Source of the DNA: Flavobacterium sp. 11
Lineage (GTDB): Bacteria; Bacteroidota; Bacteroidia; Flavobacteriales; Flavobacteriaceae
Assembly: GCF_002754315.1 (NCBI RefSeq)
Contig: NZ_PEFE01000001.1
Span: 2,914,001 to 2,978,000 of the forward strand
Reading direction: 5' to 3'
Length of the DNA: 64,000 nt
Of the stretch, positions 1-8,784 are shown one piece after another (position 1 is the stretch's first letter; every line of letters begins with the position of its first letter). A program made the translations under genes and the position numbers. A model generated the notes under the pieces. It had not been told where the DNA came from. It saw nothing but the letters and a program-made list of their open reading frames with translations, and did not search any database.

Positions 1-306
1 GCTTGGATTGATGAAGAATTGGCATTATACACCATTATTCAATTAGAAAATACCAGAATTGTAACCAAACACATGTCGGAAATCAACTTCAGAAGCTCAG
101 CAAAACAAGGTGATATTATAGAAATTGGTATTGATGTTTTAAAATTTGGAAATACTTCGCTAACCCTAAAATGTGAAGCTAGAAATATGATGACACGCGA
201 AACAATTATCACGATAGATCACACTACAATGGTAAATTTAGATGGTAACGGAAAACCAAAAGCACACGGAAAAACCGAAATTGAATTTGTTAAGAATCGT
301 TTGTAA
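1..306 (+). CDS. Acyl-CoA thioesterase, hotdog fold (C-terminal part only)
   Basis: The reading frame is open from the first base, beginning Ala-Trp-Ile-Asp-Glu-Glu, so the gene starts upstream of the window and about 101 residues are visible. The segment with SEINFRSSAKQGDIIEIGID and the following alternating strands matches hotdog acyl-CoA thioesterases of the YciA/BACH type, which hydrolyse acyl-CoA to free acid and CoA in the cytoplasm. The catalytic N-terminal Asn/Asp region is outside the window, so substrate preference cannot be read. It converges on the minus-strand ACT gene with only 21 bases between them, leaving no room for a separate terminator. Confidence 0.75.
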   Translation, partial: AWIDEELALYTIIQLENTRIVTKHMSEINFRSSAKQGDIIEIGIDVLKFGNTSLTLKCEARNMMTRETIITIDHTTMVNLDGNGKPKAHGKTEIEFVKNRL

Positions 307-327
307 TTAAATTTGATATTTTCGCTT

Positions 328-720
328 TTAATTTGAAAATCGATTAAGGATTTCCATTGTTTTATCAGTGTCTTTTTTATCTACAAAAATATGGTCGTGA
401 TAAAAAGCGGCTACCACATTACAACTTATTCCTTCCTGCGAAAGAGCATTAGAAAAAGCTGCGGTTAATCCAACAGCTTCCAGTGAAGAATGAACTGTTA
501 AAGTAACCCAAGAAGCAATAAAAGAATATTCTAATTTTAGACTATCGGCAAATTCCTTCTTGATCACTATGGTAGTACCTTCCTGCTCTTTGAATGTCAT
601 AATGATATCGTTAAGATTTAGATTTGCCAAATCATGAACCACACAAAAAACATATTCTCCTAAAATATGTTCCGGTTTCATTGTTTTAAGCAACTTCTCT
701 AAGTCTTTTTCTCCGCTCAT
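328..720 (-). CDS. ACT domain-containing protein (DUF2241-like)
   Basis: This 130-residue soluble protein has no signal peptide. Its N-terminal half contains GEYVFCVV and its C-terminal half contains TVHSSLEAVGLTAAFSNAL followed by GISCNVVAAFYHDHIFV, the pattern of the small stand-alone double-ACT family (DUF2241 plus an ACT-like half). ACT domains usually bind amino acids, but the ligand here is unknown. It lies 26 bases downstream of the mechanosensitive channel gene on the same strand and may be its operon partner, although no functional link is evident. The start at 720 gives the usual family length. Confidence 0.7.
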   Translation of the reverse strand: MSGEKDLEKLLKTMKPEHILGEYVFCVVHDLANLNLNDIIMTFKEQEGTTIVIKKEFADSLKLEYSFIASWVTLTVHSSLEAVGLTAAFSNALSQEGISCNVVAAFYHDHIFVDKKDTDKTMEILNRFSN

Positions 721-746
721 TTTAATGTAGAATGCATTTAATTTTT

Positions 747-2003
747 TTATACTTTGAAATCATTTTCGGATACCGTTTCAAAAATTTCCAAATCAAAATA
801 TTTTACAGAAGCAATAATATGATCAAATATATCCGACATGATGTACTCGTAATTTTCAAATCGCTTGTCATGTGAAAAGGCATAAACCTCGAGAGGAACT
901 CCGTGTGAAGTAGATTGTAATTGACGACAAAGCATCAACATATCCTTATTTAATCCCGGATAATTGAATAAATATTCTGTAATATATTTTCTAAACAAAC
1001 CTAAATTAGTCAAATTTCGTCCGTTAATCGCAATTGATTTATCAATTTTATGGCTAGAATTATATTCGTCTATTTCTAATTTTCGAGTGTCAATATAATC
1101 TGATATAAGATGTATTTTCTTCAGGTCACTCAATTCTGCTTCTTCCAAAAATCGGATGCTGCTCGTTTTAATAAGAATGTGTCTTTTGATACGTCTTCCA
1201 TCTGAATTCAGCATTCCGCGCCAGTTTTGAAACGAATCGGAGCTTAAACTGTATGTAGGAATTGTGGTGGTTGTATTGTCAAAATTTCGAACTTTCACTG
1301 TTGCTAAATTGATTTCAATTACATCTCCATCGGCACCAAATTTATCCATCGTAATCCAGTCGCCAATTCGAACCATATCATTTATAGATACTTGAACGCT
1401 GGATACAAAACCTAAAATTGTATCTCTGAAAATCAAAATTATAACCGCAGAAACAGCTCCCAAAATGGTTAAAAGCTCTTTTTGATCAATATCAAATAAT
1501 TTGGAAATAATCACTGTAATCCCAACAGCCCAAAGAACAATCATGATTACTTGAATAAAACTGTCAATAGGTTTATCGCTGTATCTTGGTTTTAGCTTTA
1601 AATAATCTCGTAATGCATTGAAAATAGTTCGGATAATCCATAAAACAAGCAATACAATATAAATCCCAACAAGTTTTCCAAAAACGCCTTCCCAATATTC
1701 ATAGCGTTCCAGAATGATTGGAACCGATTTATAAATAAACAACAGCGGAATTAAATGTGCGATGTATTTAGCCGTTTTATTAGATACTAATAAATCATCA
1801 AATTTGGTTTTAGTTTTCTGGGCGATTACCGCCATAATCGTTACCAAAATAAGACGAAAGACTACATAAATAGCATATGCCAATACGCAAAGTATAGCAA
1901 TATTTATAAACAGACTCAGGTAAGAAGCAAAACTGCTGCCTAATCCCCATTTTCTGAATATAGGATATAGAAAATTGAATATTTTTTCTATTAATTTATA
2001 CAT
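747..2003 (-). CDS. MscS-family mechanosensitive ion channel (YbdG-like)
   Basis: The 418-residue protein has hydrophobic segments at about residues 25-60, 85-105, 112-132 and 150-195, followed by the MscS beta domain with GDWITMDKFGADGDVIEIN and the strand VKVRNFDNTTTTIPT near residues 213-250. The soluble C-terminal part fits the YbdG/YnaI-like group, which is larger than classical MscS. Such channels open in the inner membrane under tension and release osmolytes. The start overlaps the end of the upstream DUF3817 gene by 8 bases, so the two are probably translationally coupled. Family assignment is secure; the gating threshold and physiological role are inferred from the family. Confidence 0.88.
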   Translation of the reverse strand: MYKLIEKIFNFLYPIFRKWGLGSSFASYLSLFINIAILCVLAYAIYVVFRLILVTIMAVIAQKTKTKFDDLLVSNKTAKYIAHLIPLLFIYKSVPIILERYEYWEGVFGKLVGIYIVLLVLWIIRTIFNALRDYLKLKPRYSDKPIDSFIQVIMIVLWAVGITVIISKLFDIDQKELLTILGAVSAVIILIFRDTILGFVSSVQVSINDMVRIGDWITMDKFGADGDVIEINLATVKVRNFDNTTTTIPTYSLSSDSFQNWRGMLNSDGRRIKRHILIKTSSIRFLEEAELSDLKKIHLISDYIDTRKLEIDEYNSSHKIDKSIAINGRNLTNLGLFRKYITEYLFNYPGLNKDMLMLCRQLQSTSHGVPLEVYAFSHDKRFENYEYIMSDIFDHIIASVKYFDLEIFETVSENDFKV

Positions 2004-2274
2004 TTTTCAAGTATTTTCTTTCTATGTAAAAAGTCCCAAAAGGAGGAATTGACGCAATACAAATGATAAAATACTTTTTTAAATCCCACTTTTCACTAAA
2101 CTTTAAAATTGTTGCCAAAATAATGTAGGCAGTAAATAATACGCCGTGAGCCATTCCAATGTGTTTGACATAAATAGGGTCATTAAAAATGTATTTCATT
2201 GGCATAGCAAAGAAAAATAACAATAAGGCAGATATACCTTCTACTATTGCTGTAACCTTAAAAATCTTAAGCAT
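1996..2274 (-). CDS. DUF3817 small membrane protein
   Basis: This 92-residue protein has three hydrophobic helices: near residues 8-25, 38-58 with the motif HIGMAHGVLFTAY, and 68-85. A conserved GMAHG between helices one and two and a basic C-terminus are hallmarks of DUF3817, a family of unknown function in the inner membrane. It overlaps the start of the MscS gene by 8 bases, which makes a two-gene unit with the channel likely. No catalytic residues are visible. The start at 2274 gives the family's usual length and places the first helix correctly. Confidence 0.8.
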   Translation of the reverse strand: MLKIFKVTAIVEGISALLLFFFAMPMKYIFNDPIYVKHIGMAHGVLFTAYIILATILKFSEKWDLKKYFIICIASIPPFGTFYIERKYLKNV

Positions 2275-2350
2275 TTATTTTATTTTAAGTGATAATTGAC
2301 AAAATTAAGTATTATCATTGATTTTCGATGCATTCCTTCCTAAAGTAAAT

Positions 2351-2358
2351 TACTTTTG
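2351..2358 (+). promoter_or_regulatory. -7 box TACTTTTG upstream of the DUF6155 gene
   Basis: TACTTTTG matches the Bacteroidota -7 consensus TAnnTTTG and sits 18 bases before the ATG at 2377. No TTG at the expected -33 distance was found, so the box is supported only by its sequence and position. Confidence 0.5.
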
Positions 2359-2376
2359 TATTCTTAAACTTTGATA

Positions 2377-2904
2377 ATGAGCAAACGCGATTTAAAAAAA
2401 TATTTAGCCGAACTTAATAAGGAGCAACTCGAAGAACAAATTATTGAATTGTACGAGAAATTCAGCCCCGTAAAAGTCTATTATAATTTTGTTTTTAATC
2501 CAAAGGAAGAAACGCTTTTGCAGGAATGCAAGCTCAAAATTTCGAATGAATATTACCCTTTAAAAAAGGCAGGAAGACGCAGTAAACCAAAACTGAGGCG
2601 TTCCGTTGCCCAAAAATACATCAAGCATTTTACACTTTTGGGTGTAGATCCATTCATAATTGCAGATGTAATGCTCTATAACATCGAAATTGCACAAACA
2701 TTCTCCTCTGAACACATCGTAAAGCAAGACTTATTTTTTAAAAGTATGTTCAATTCTTTTGAGCAAGCCGTTATTTTCTTGATTGCAAATGGAATACTCA
2801 ATGATTTCAAAACAAGAATAATAGGAATTCATACGGAAACAATAGAACAAAAGTGGTTCAACGAACCGGAGTTTAATGCTATAATAGAGCGATTTGAATA
2901 TTGA
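2377..2904 (+). CDS. DUF6155 family protein
   Basis: The 175-residue cytoplasmic protein begins MSKRDLKKYLAELNKEQL, followed by FSPVKVYYNFVFNPKEE and a very basic stretch with GRRSKPKLRR near residues 65-75. These are the hallmarks of DUF6155, a flavobacterial family of unknown function. An in-frame TTG lies two codons upstream, but the ATG at 2377 is preferred because it follows a -7 box and gives the standard N-terminus. The basic centre could contact nucleic acid, which is speculation. It is a single gene with its own promoter, upstream of an SF2 helicase that also has its own promoter. Confidence 0.7.
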   Translation: MSKRDLKKYLAELNKEQLEEQIIELYEKFSPVKVYYNFVFNPKEETLLQECKLKISNEYYPLKKAGRRSKPKLRRSVAQKYIKHFTLLGVDPFIIADVMLYNIEIAQTFSSEHIVKQDLFFKSMFNSFEQAVIFLIANGILNDFKTRIIGIHTETIEQKWFNEPEFNAIIERFEY

Positions 2905-2956
2905 GCGGTTGTATAATTCAATTTTATTTAATCAATCCTGTTTTTTTTAATTAAAA

Positions 2957-2990
2957 TTGACAATTAAACTGTTTTTTAGGTGTATTTTTG
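2957..2990 (+). promoter_or_regulatory. Bacteroidota promoter TTGACA-N20-TATTTTTG
   Basis: A -33 element TTGACA (2957-2962) and a -7 element TATTTTTG (2983-2990) are separated by 20 bases, within the spacing known for Bacteroidota primary-sigma promoters. The helicase ATG follows 20 bases downstream. This is one of the best two-element matches in the window. Confidence 0.7.
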
Positions 2991-3010
2991 CAAAAATCCA
3001 ACAATAAGCA

Positions 3011-4555
3011 ATGTCCCAAAACACTTTAGAAATAGAAATCGAAGACAAAAAAGAACTTTATGCGTATCAACAAGGCGATATTGATGCCATATTTGAACGC
3101 ATAGATAATGCACCTCCACAACACCATTTGTTATATCAACTGCCTACTGGTGGTGGGAAAACTGTGGTTTTTTCAGAAATAGTACGCCGTTATTTATCAC
3201 AACACGATAAAAAAGTAGTTGTTTTAACACACCGAATTGAGTTGTGTAAGCAAACTTCAAAAATGTTGAAGGGTTTTGATGTAAAAAACAAAATCATCAA
3301 CAGTAAAGTAAAAGAACTTCCGGACCAAAACGATTATTCTTGTTTTGTGGCCATGGTCGAAACTTTGAAAAACCGTATCAATGACGAAAAATTACATTTA
3401 GATAATGTAGGATTGGTAATCATCGATGAGGCGCATTATAATTCCTTCAGAAAATTATTAAGCTCTTTCAAAAATGCATTCATATTAGGCGTTACCGCAA
3501 CACCTTTAAGTTCGAATATTAAATTACCAATGCATGAAAGCTATGATGAATTAATCGTAGGGGACACCATTAGTTCTTTGATTGCAAATGGATTTTTGGC
3601 CAAAGCAGTCACGTATAGTTATGATGTCGGTTTGACTTCTTTAAAAGTCGGTATCAATGGGGATTACACCGTTAAATCATCTGATGATTTATATACCAAT
3701 ATGGCGATGCAGGAAAAATTATTGCATGCCTATACCGAGAAATCTTTAGGCAAGAAAACCTTAATTTTCAATAATGGAATCAATACATCATTATATGTGT
3801 ATGAAACATTTAGAGAAGCCGGTTATGCGATTCGTCACTTAGACAACACCAGTAATAACGAGGAAAGAAAAGATATTTTACATTGGTTTAAGCATACGCC
3901 GGATGCAATTTTAACATCGGTTGGGATTCTTACCACCGGTTTTGATGAACCTACTGTAGAAACCATTATTCTGAACAGAGCGACAAAATCATTGACCTTA
4001 TATTACCAAATGATTGGTCGTGGTTCCAGAAAACTTCCTAATAAAGATACTTTTAGCGTTATCGATTTAGGTAATAATGCAGCACGATTTGGCTTGTGGA
4101 GTGAGCCGGTAAACTGGCAACACATCTTTAAATCACCGGAGTTTTATTTAGAGAATTTACGTGATGATACAGAAATCGAATTGTATTTTAAATACAGTAT
4201 GCCGCCTGATGTACGCGCTAAATTCAGTAAAACCGAAGTCGTAACTTTTGATGTCGATGAAGAACACAAACTCATCATCAAACAAAATTTACGTTCCAAA
4301 GAAGTACTGGAAAAATCATTGGAACAGCACGCTGCCATGTGTGTTGATAATTCTGAAACCCTGCAGGAAGCAAAAGCATTAGGAAAACTGTTAGATGATG
4401 ATATCGATTGCCGCATCAAGCGCTATTCAAAATGTTTGAGTCAGTGCAGTAAAAATTACCGCGAGTGGCTTGTTGACGATTACAAATTGAAACTGGTATT
4501 GTTAACCGGGAAAAAATATCGTGAGAAAATCATGAACGAACCGGATGAAGATTAA
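3011..4555 (+). CDS. DEAD/DEAH-box superfamily 2 helicase
   Basis: The 514-residue protein carries the SF2 motifs in order: Walker A PTGGGKT at 45-51, motif Ia VLTHRIELCKQT near 71, DEAH box at 139-142, TAT at 162-164, and a motif VI-like QMIGRGSRKLP at about 333-343 with the arginine finger. The order and the GRGSR form resemble DNA translocases of the UvrB/RecQ/type I restriction-like group rather than DEAD-box RNA helicases. No partner nuclease or methylase adjoins it, so it is probably a stand-alone ATP-dependent helicase. The C-terminal 150 residues have no domain I can name. It is transcribed alone from the promoter at 2957-2990. Confidence 0.85.
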   Translation: MSQNTLEIEIEDKKELYAYQQGDIDAIFERIDNAPPQHHLLYQLPTGGGKTVVFSEIVRRYLSQHDKKVVVLTHRIELCKQTSKMLKGFDVKNKIINSKVKELPDQNDYSCFVAMVETLKNRINDEKLHLDNVGLVIIDEAHYNSFRKLLSSFKNAFILGVTATPLSSNIKLPMHESYDELIVGDTISSLIANGFLAKAVTYSYDVGLTSLKVGINGDYTVKSSDDLYTNMAMQEKLLHAYTEKSLGKKTLIFNNGINTSLYVYETFREAGYAIRHLDNTSNNEERKDILHWFKHTPDAILTSVGILTTGFDEPTVETIILNRATKSLTLYYQMIGRGSRKLPNKDTFSVIDLGNNAARFGLWSEPVNWQHIFKSPEFYLENLRDDTEIELYFKYSMPPDVRAKFSKTEVVTFDVDEEHKLIIKQNLRSKEVLEKSLEQHAAMCVDNSETLQEAKALGKLLDDDIDCRIKRYSKCLSQCSKNYREWLVDDYKLKLVLLTGKKYREKIMNEPDED

Positions 4556-4569
4556 TATTTATTTTTCAA

Positions 4570-4654
4570 GGAGCTAATCCCGCTGTACACTATATCTGTT
4601 GTGGTCTCTTAAAAAAACGAGACCACAACAGGATGCCGTTTCCATCGGGGCTAA
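4570..4654 (+). repeat. Short interspersed palindromic repeat, copy A
   Basis: An 85-base element begins GGAGCTAATCCCGCTGTAC and ends CATCGGGGCTAA. Inside is a perfect 12-bp stem, TGTTGTGGTCTC (4597-4608) with GAGACCACAACA (4619-4630), around a 10-base A-rich loop. A second copy at 45230-45310 shares the outer sequences but has a different inner stem. It lies between two helicase genes and may act as a terminator, but its conserved flanks suggest a dispersed element. Confidence 0.7.
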
Positions 4655-4705
4655 AAATTACGTTTACAAAACAACTATTTTTTATAAAATATAAAATCCA
4701 AAAAA

Positions 4706-6043
4706 ATGCCAAAACAATTCTCTGATTTAGGAATTTCAGCACCCATATTAAAAGCGATTACCGAATTGAAAATTGTTGTACCAACAGAAATTCAGCAAAA
4801 AACAATTCCGTTACTTTTATCAAATACTACGGATTTGGTTGGACTTGCTAAAACAGGCACAGGTAAAACGGCAGCTTTTGGATTGCCTATTTTACAATTA
4901 ATAGATACTAATTTACCTGTTGTACAAGCTGTTGTTTTGGTTCCAACACGTGAATTAGGCCACCAGATTTTTAGAAACTTAGAAGATTTTGCTAAATATT
5001 TACCTCAAGTTTCTATTGCAGCAACTTGTGGAGGAATTCCAATCAAACCACAAATCGAAAGACTTACAACACCTACACATATTGTTGTGGCAACTCCGGG
5101 AAGATTAATTGATTTGATTCAGCGCAAAGCAATAAACTTAAAAGAAACCAAATTCCTTGTGCTCGATGAAGCCGATGAAATGGTAACTATTCTAAAAGAA
5201 AGTTTAGATGAAATTGTAGCGGAATTACCTAAAACTCACAATACTTTTTTATTCTCGGCAACCATGCCAGGAGCCATTAAGCAATTAATTCAGAACTATT
5301 TAAATAAAAATGTGGTGCAAGTTAGTGCCAACATGGAAACAATAGGAAATCAAGGAATTGACCATGAATACATTGTGGTGGATCCTATTGAAAAACTGGA
5401 TGTTTTAATGCATTTCTTGAATTCTAAAGAAGGAGAACGCGGAATTATCTTTTGCAAAACGAAAGCTGCAGTCAACAAATTAGCTAAAAACTTAGCCATC
5501 AACCGATTTTCTTCGGGCGCATTGCACGGAAGTTTATCACAAGGAATTCGAGACAGAATCATGGAGCAATTCCGTGAAGGACATATCAATATATTGGTAG
5601 CGACGGATTTAGCGGCAAGAGGAATTGACGTAAAAGAAATCTCTTATGTAGTTAATTATCATTTGCCGGATGTTTACGAAGCATATGTACATCGTAGCGG
5701 AAGAACGGCAAGAGCAGGAGCAAAGGGGCTTTCTTTGACGGTTTTACAACCGGAAGAAGTAGTGGAAATTGCTGATTTCGAAAAAGAATTAGGAATTAAA
5801 TTTACTCAATTCAAGAAACCAACTGTTGCCAGCATTGAAGAAAATAACACGTTATTATGGGCGAAGCAAATTTTCAAGACAAAACCCAATCATGATGTCG
5901 CTCCAGAATTAAAAGAAAAAATAAAAACGGTTTTTCATCATTTGACTAAAGATGAATTAATTGAAAAATTGTTGGCAAATTACATCCTTCAAAACAAGAA
6001 TGAACCTTTAGAAAAACCCGTTAAAAGACTAAAAAAGAACTAA
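4706..6043 (+). CDS. DEAD-box ATP-dependent RNA helicase
   Basis: All DEAD-box motifs are present in 445 residues: Q motif PTEIQQKTIP near 26-35, Walker A AKTGTGKT 48-55, PTREL 80-84, TPGR near 130-133, DEAD 154-157, SAT 184-186, ARGID near 308, and HRSGRTAR near 332. The RhlE/DbpA/CsdA class unwinds RNA duplexes in ribosome assembly or cold-adapted RNA turnover. The C-terminal 80 residues are short and basic (ending KPVKRLKKN) and lack a recognisable RRM, so the specific subfamily is not assigned. It is followed by a strong intrinsic terminator at 6080-6116, so it is transcribed separately from the NADH dehydrogenase. Confidence 0.93.
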   Translation: MPKQFSDLGISAPILKAITELKIVVPTEIQQKTIPLLLSNTTDLVGLAKTGTGKTAAFGLPILQLIDTNLPVVQAVVLVPTRELGHQIFRNLEDFAKYLPQVSIAATCGGIPIKPQIERLTTPTHIVVATPGRLIDLIQRKAINLKETKFLVLDEADEMVTILKESLDEIVAELPKTHNTFLFSATMPGAIKQLIQNYLNKNVVQVSANMETIGNQGIDHEYIVVDPIEKLDVLMHFLNSKEGERGIIFCKTKAAVNKLAKNLAINRFSSGALHGSLSQGIRDRIMEQFREGHINILVATDLAARGIDVKEISYVVNYHLPDVYEAYVHRSGRTARAGAKGLSLTVLQPEEVVEIADFEKELGIKFTQFKKPTVASIEENNTLLWAKQIFKTKPNHDVAPELKEKIKTVFHHLTKDELIEKLLANYILQNKNEPLEKPVKRLKKN

Positions 6044-6079
6044 ACATTTAAAGTTTTTTTAATATTTAATATTTTATCA

Positions 6080-6116
6080 GCATCCATAAATAACGTATAT
6101 TTATGGATGCTTTTTT
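6080..6116 (+). terminator. Intrinsic terminator after the DEAD-box helicase
   Basis: A perfect 11-bp stem, GCATCCATAAA (6080-6090) with TTTATGGATGC (6100-6110), surrounds a 9-base loop and is followed by six T. It lies 37 bases after the helicase stop. Confidence 0.85.
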
Positions 6117-6139
6117 AATTTTAGACTATAAAATACAAT

Positions 6140-7420
6140 ATGGAAATTATAATAATAGGAGGAGGATTTGCAGGATTAAATCTTGCTAAAGAACTAGTAA
6201 ATGAAAAAGGAGTCAATGTAACACTCGTTGACAAAAACAATTATAATTTCTTTCCGCCACTAATTTATCAGGTTGCTACCGCTTTTTTAGAACCTTCAAG
6301 TATCAGTTACCCTTTTCGAAAATTTTTCTCGGGTAAAAAAAATCTACAATTCCGTCTGGGAAATTTATTAAAAGTTAATCCTTCAGAAAATAAAATCATT
6401 CTCAATAATGGCGAATTAACATACGATTACTTAGTTTTTGCCACTGGTGCCGAAACGAGTTATTTTGGAATGGAAAACGTAAAGAAAAATGCCATTCCAA
6501 TGAAAACACTGAATGATGCCATTGTGATGCGTAATACATTATTGAAAAATTTAGAAAAAGCAGCCATTTGCAAAGACATTCGCGAACGCAGAAAATTGTT
6601 AACTATTGTAGTTGCCGGTGGAGGTCCAACAGGTGTTGAAGTTTCGGGAATGTTTGCTGAAATGCGTAAAAATATTTTGCTGAAAGAATATCCGGAATTA
6701 AGTACTACGGCAAGTAATATTTATCTGGTTGATGGCGCCAATGCTGTGTTATCTCCAATGAGTAAAGCTTCACAGGAAGATACACTGGAAGCGCTGACAA
6801 AATTAGGTGTCGTGGTAAAATTGAATACAACTGTGGTTGATTATATTGATGACACAGTATATTTTGGAAACGGTGAAACAATTCAAACCAAAAATTTAAT
6901 ATGGGCAGCAGGAGTTTCGGCTAAAGTTTTCGAAGGAATTCCTGCAGAAAGTTATGGTCGCGGAAAAAGAATGGCTACAGATACTTTTAATAAAGTCAAC
7001 GGCACGGAAAATATCTATGCAATAGGCGATACTTGTATTCAACTAACAGATGAAGCTTTTCCTAATGGTCATCCGCAAGTGGCACAAGTTGCTATTCAGC
7101 AAGGAATAAATTTGGCTGATAACTTTAAATTAATGAGCCAAAAAAAGCCATTAAAACCCTTTAAATATAATGATAAAGGATCTATGGCTATTATTGGTAA
7201 AAATAAGGCTGTGGTTGATTTACCAAAACCAAAAATGCATTTCAAAGGATTTTTTGCCTGGATAATTTGGTTATTTATTCACCTGATTTCATTGATAACG
7301 TATCGCAACAGAGTGAAAACATTCTTCAATTGGATGATTGCTTATTTTGCTAAAGATCAATCGTTACGTATGATTATCAGACCCGATAAAAAAATAAAAA
7401 CGGAGCCAAAACAACAATAA
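6140..7420 (+). CDS. ndh: Type II NADH:quinone dehydrogenase (NDH-2)
   Basis: The 426-residue flavoprotein has an FAD dinucleotide fold, GGGFAG at 7-12, and a second NAD(H) fold, GGGPTG at 160-165. The late FAD motif YAIGDTC lies near residue 293. The quinone-side signature HPQVAQVAIQQG follows, and the C-terminus has an amphipathic or hydrophobic segment, FFAWIIWLFIHLISLI (about 372-388), which anchors NDH-2 at the membrane. It oxidises NADH and reduces menaquinone without pumping protons. It is a single gene between a terminator and a convergent efflux gene. Assignment is firm; quinone type is inferred from the phylum. Confidence 0.9.
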   Translation: MEIIIIGGGFAGLNLAKELVNEKGVNVTLVDKNNYNFFPPLIYQVATAFLEPSSISYPFRKFFSGKKNLQFRLGNLLKVNPSENKIILNNGELTYDYLVFATGAETSYFGMENVKKNAIPMKTLNDAIVMRNTLLKNLEKAAICKDIRERRKLLTIVVAGGGPTGVEVSGMFAEMRKNILLKEYPELSTTASNIYLVDGANAVLSPMSKASQEDTLEALTKLGVVVKLNTTVVDYIDDTVYFGNGETIQTKNLIWAAGVSAKVFEGIPAESYGRGKRMATDTFNKVNGTENIYAIGDTCIQLTDEAFPNGHPQVAQVAIQQGINLADNFKLMSQKKPLKPFKYNDKGSMAIIGKNKAVVDLPKPKMHFKGFFAWIIWLFIHLISLITYRNRVKTFFNWMIAYFAKDQSLRMIIRPDKKIKTEPKQQ

Positions 7421-7433
7421 ATCAAATCTATAA

Positions 7434-8678
7434 TTAATGAACTATTGCAACTCCTTCATCGTGAGAAGTTGTAATAGTTTTTTTTATGTTTCGTTTTCCG
7501 AAAATTAAAATAATCAAAGCCAGAATTGTTGAAACAGCCATAATCATAACCATTGGCAACATTGAATTTTTAACAAAAACTCCCACTGCAAAAGAAGCTA
7601 ATGCTCCTAATCCTAACTGAATAGCCCCCATTAATGCCGAAGCACTTCCTGCATTTCTTGAAAAAGGAGCAAGGGTAAGTCCCGCAGTATTCGGATTTGA
7701 AATCCCTAAACACGCTAAGAACAAAAATAACATCGCAATAGTTTCATATAAACCCAAAAGATCATTCATTGCCAAAATAAGAAATGAAATACTAATGAAA
7801 GATTGCGTGATTAATGCGCCATAAATCATTTGTTCACTCGTAAATTTTCGTAACAAGAATGAATTCAGCTGGCTGGCACCGATGAAACTTAATGACATAA
7901 AAGCAAATATCCAACCATACGTTTTTCCGTCAACTTTAAAAATGTCCATAAATAAAATAGGGGAGGCCGCTACATATGTAAACAATCCTGAGAAAGCGAT
8001 AGCACCCGTAAACGCGTAGGTGTAAAACTGTGGTTCCTTTACAATACTGATGAAATTTGAAATAATTGGTTTTGGTTTTAATGAAATTGAAGTGTCTGGC
8101 TTAAACGTATTTGGCAACCCAATTTGAGCTGCTAAAAGAATCAAAATTCCCATACACATCAATATAAAAAAGACAGTATGCCAGCCATAATCTTCTGTTA
8201 TATAACCTCCAACTGTAGGCGCTAACATTGGCGAAAGCCCAACCACTAACATTAGTAAAGAAAATACTTTAGGAATATCTTTCACAGGAAATAAATCACG
8301 AACCATAGAAACAGATGCTACAGTCGCTGCACAGCTGCCAATAGCCTGAATAAAACGCAAACCTATGAAAGTATCAATATCGGTTACAAAAACACAACCT
8401 AAAGAAGCTAAAATGTAAACTAAGAGTCCTATAAAAAGTGGTTTTTTTCGTCCAAAACGGTCTAATAATGGTCCGTAAAGCAATTGTCCAGCAGAAATTC
8501 CAATGAAATAACTGGAAAGAGTCATGGAAACATTAGCAACAGAAGTATTCAAATCTTTAGCAATTCCTGCAAAACCAGGCAAATACATGTCTATTGAAAA
8601 TGGACCAAGTGCTGTCAGTGAACCTAAAATTAGAATTAATTTTAAATATTTTGCATTTGTCATTACGGTATCAGTCAT
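7434..8678 (-). CDS. Bcr/CflA-family MFS drug efflux transporter
   Basis: This 414-residue protein has twelve predicted membrane helices. The N-terminus has ALGPFSIDMYLPGF, the Bcr/CflA signature in helix 1, and the loop between helices 2 and 3 has GPLLDRFGRKKPL, the MFS motif A. The family exports bicyclomycin, chloramphenicol and similar drugs by proton antiport across the inner membrane. A -7 box TACCTTTG on the minus strand at 8699-8706 lies 21 bases before the start, so it has its own promoter. The substrate cannot be read from sequence. Confidence 0.9.
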   Translation of the reverse strand: MTDTVMTNAKYLKLILILGSLTALGPFSIDMYLPGFAGIAKDLNTSVANVSMTLSSYFIGISAGQLLYGPLLDRFGRKKPLFIGLLVYILASLGCVFVTDIDTFIGLRFIQAIGSCAATVASVSMVRDLFPVKDIPKVFSLLMLVVGLSPMLAPTVGGYITEDYGWHTVFFILMCMGILILLAAQIGLPNTFKPDTSISLKPKPIISNFISIVKEPQFYTYAFTGAIAFSGLFTYVAASPILFMDIFKVDGKTYGWIFAFMSLSFIGASQLNSFLLRKFTSEQMIYGALITQSFISISFLILAMNDLLGLYETIAMLFLFLACLGISNPNTAGLTLAPFSRNAGSASALMGAIQLGLGALASFAVGVFVKNSMLPMVMIMAVSTILALIILIFGKRNIKKTITTSHDEGVAIVH

Positions 8679-8698
8679 GGAATCTTTTTTAATTTTTG

Positions 8699-8706
8699 CA
8701 AAGGTA
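8699..8706 (-). promoter_or_regulatory. -7 box TACCTTTG for the Bcr-type transporter
   Basis: The minus strand reads TACCTTTG, an exact TAnnTTTG match, 20 bases before the transporter start at 8678. No clear -33 partner was found. Confidence 0.5.
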
Positions 8707-8784
8707 AATATTTAAAAGGCGAATCAAATGTTAGATCCAATAAATTTAAACTGTTGCAAAAACGAATTGCATGAAATGAAGCAA

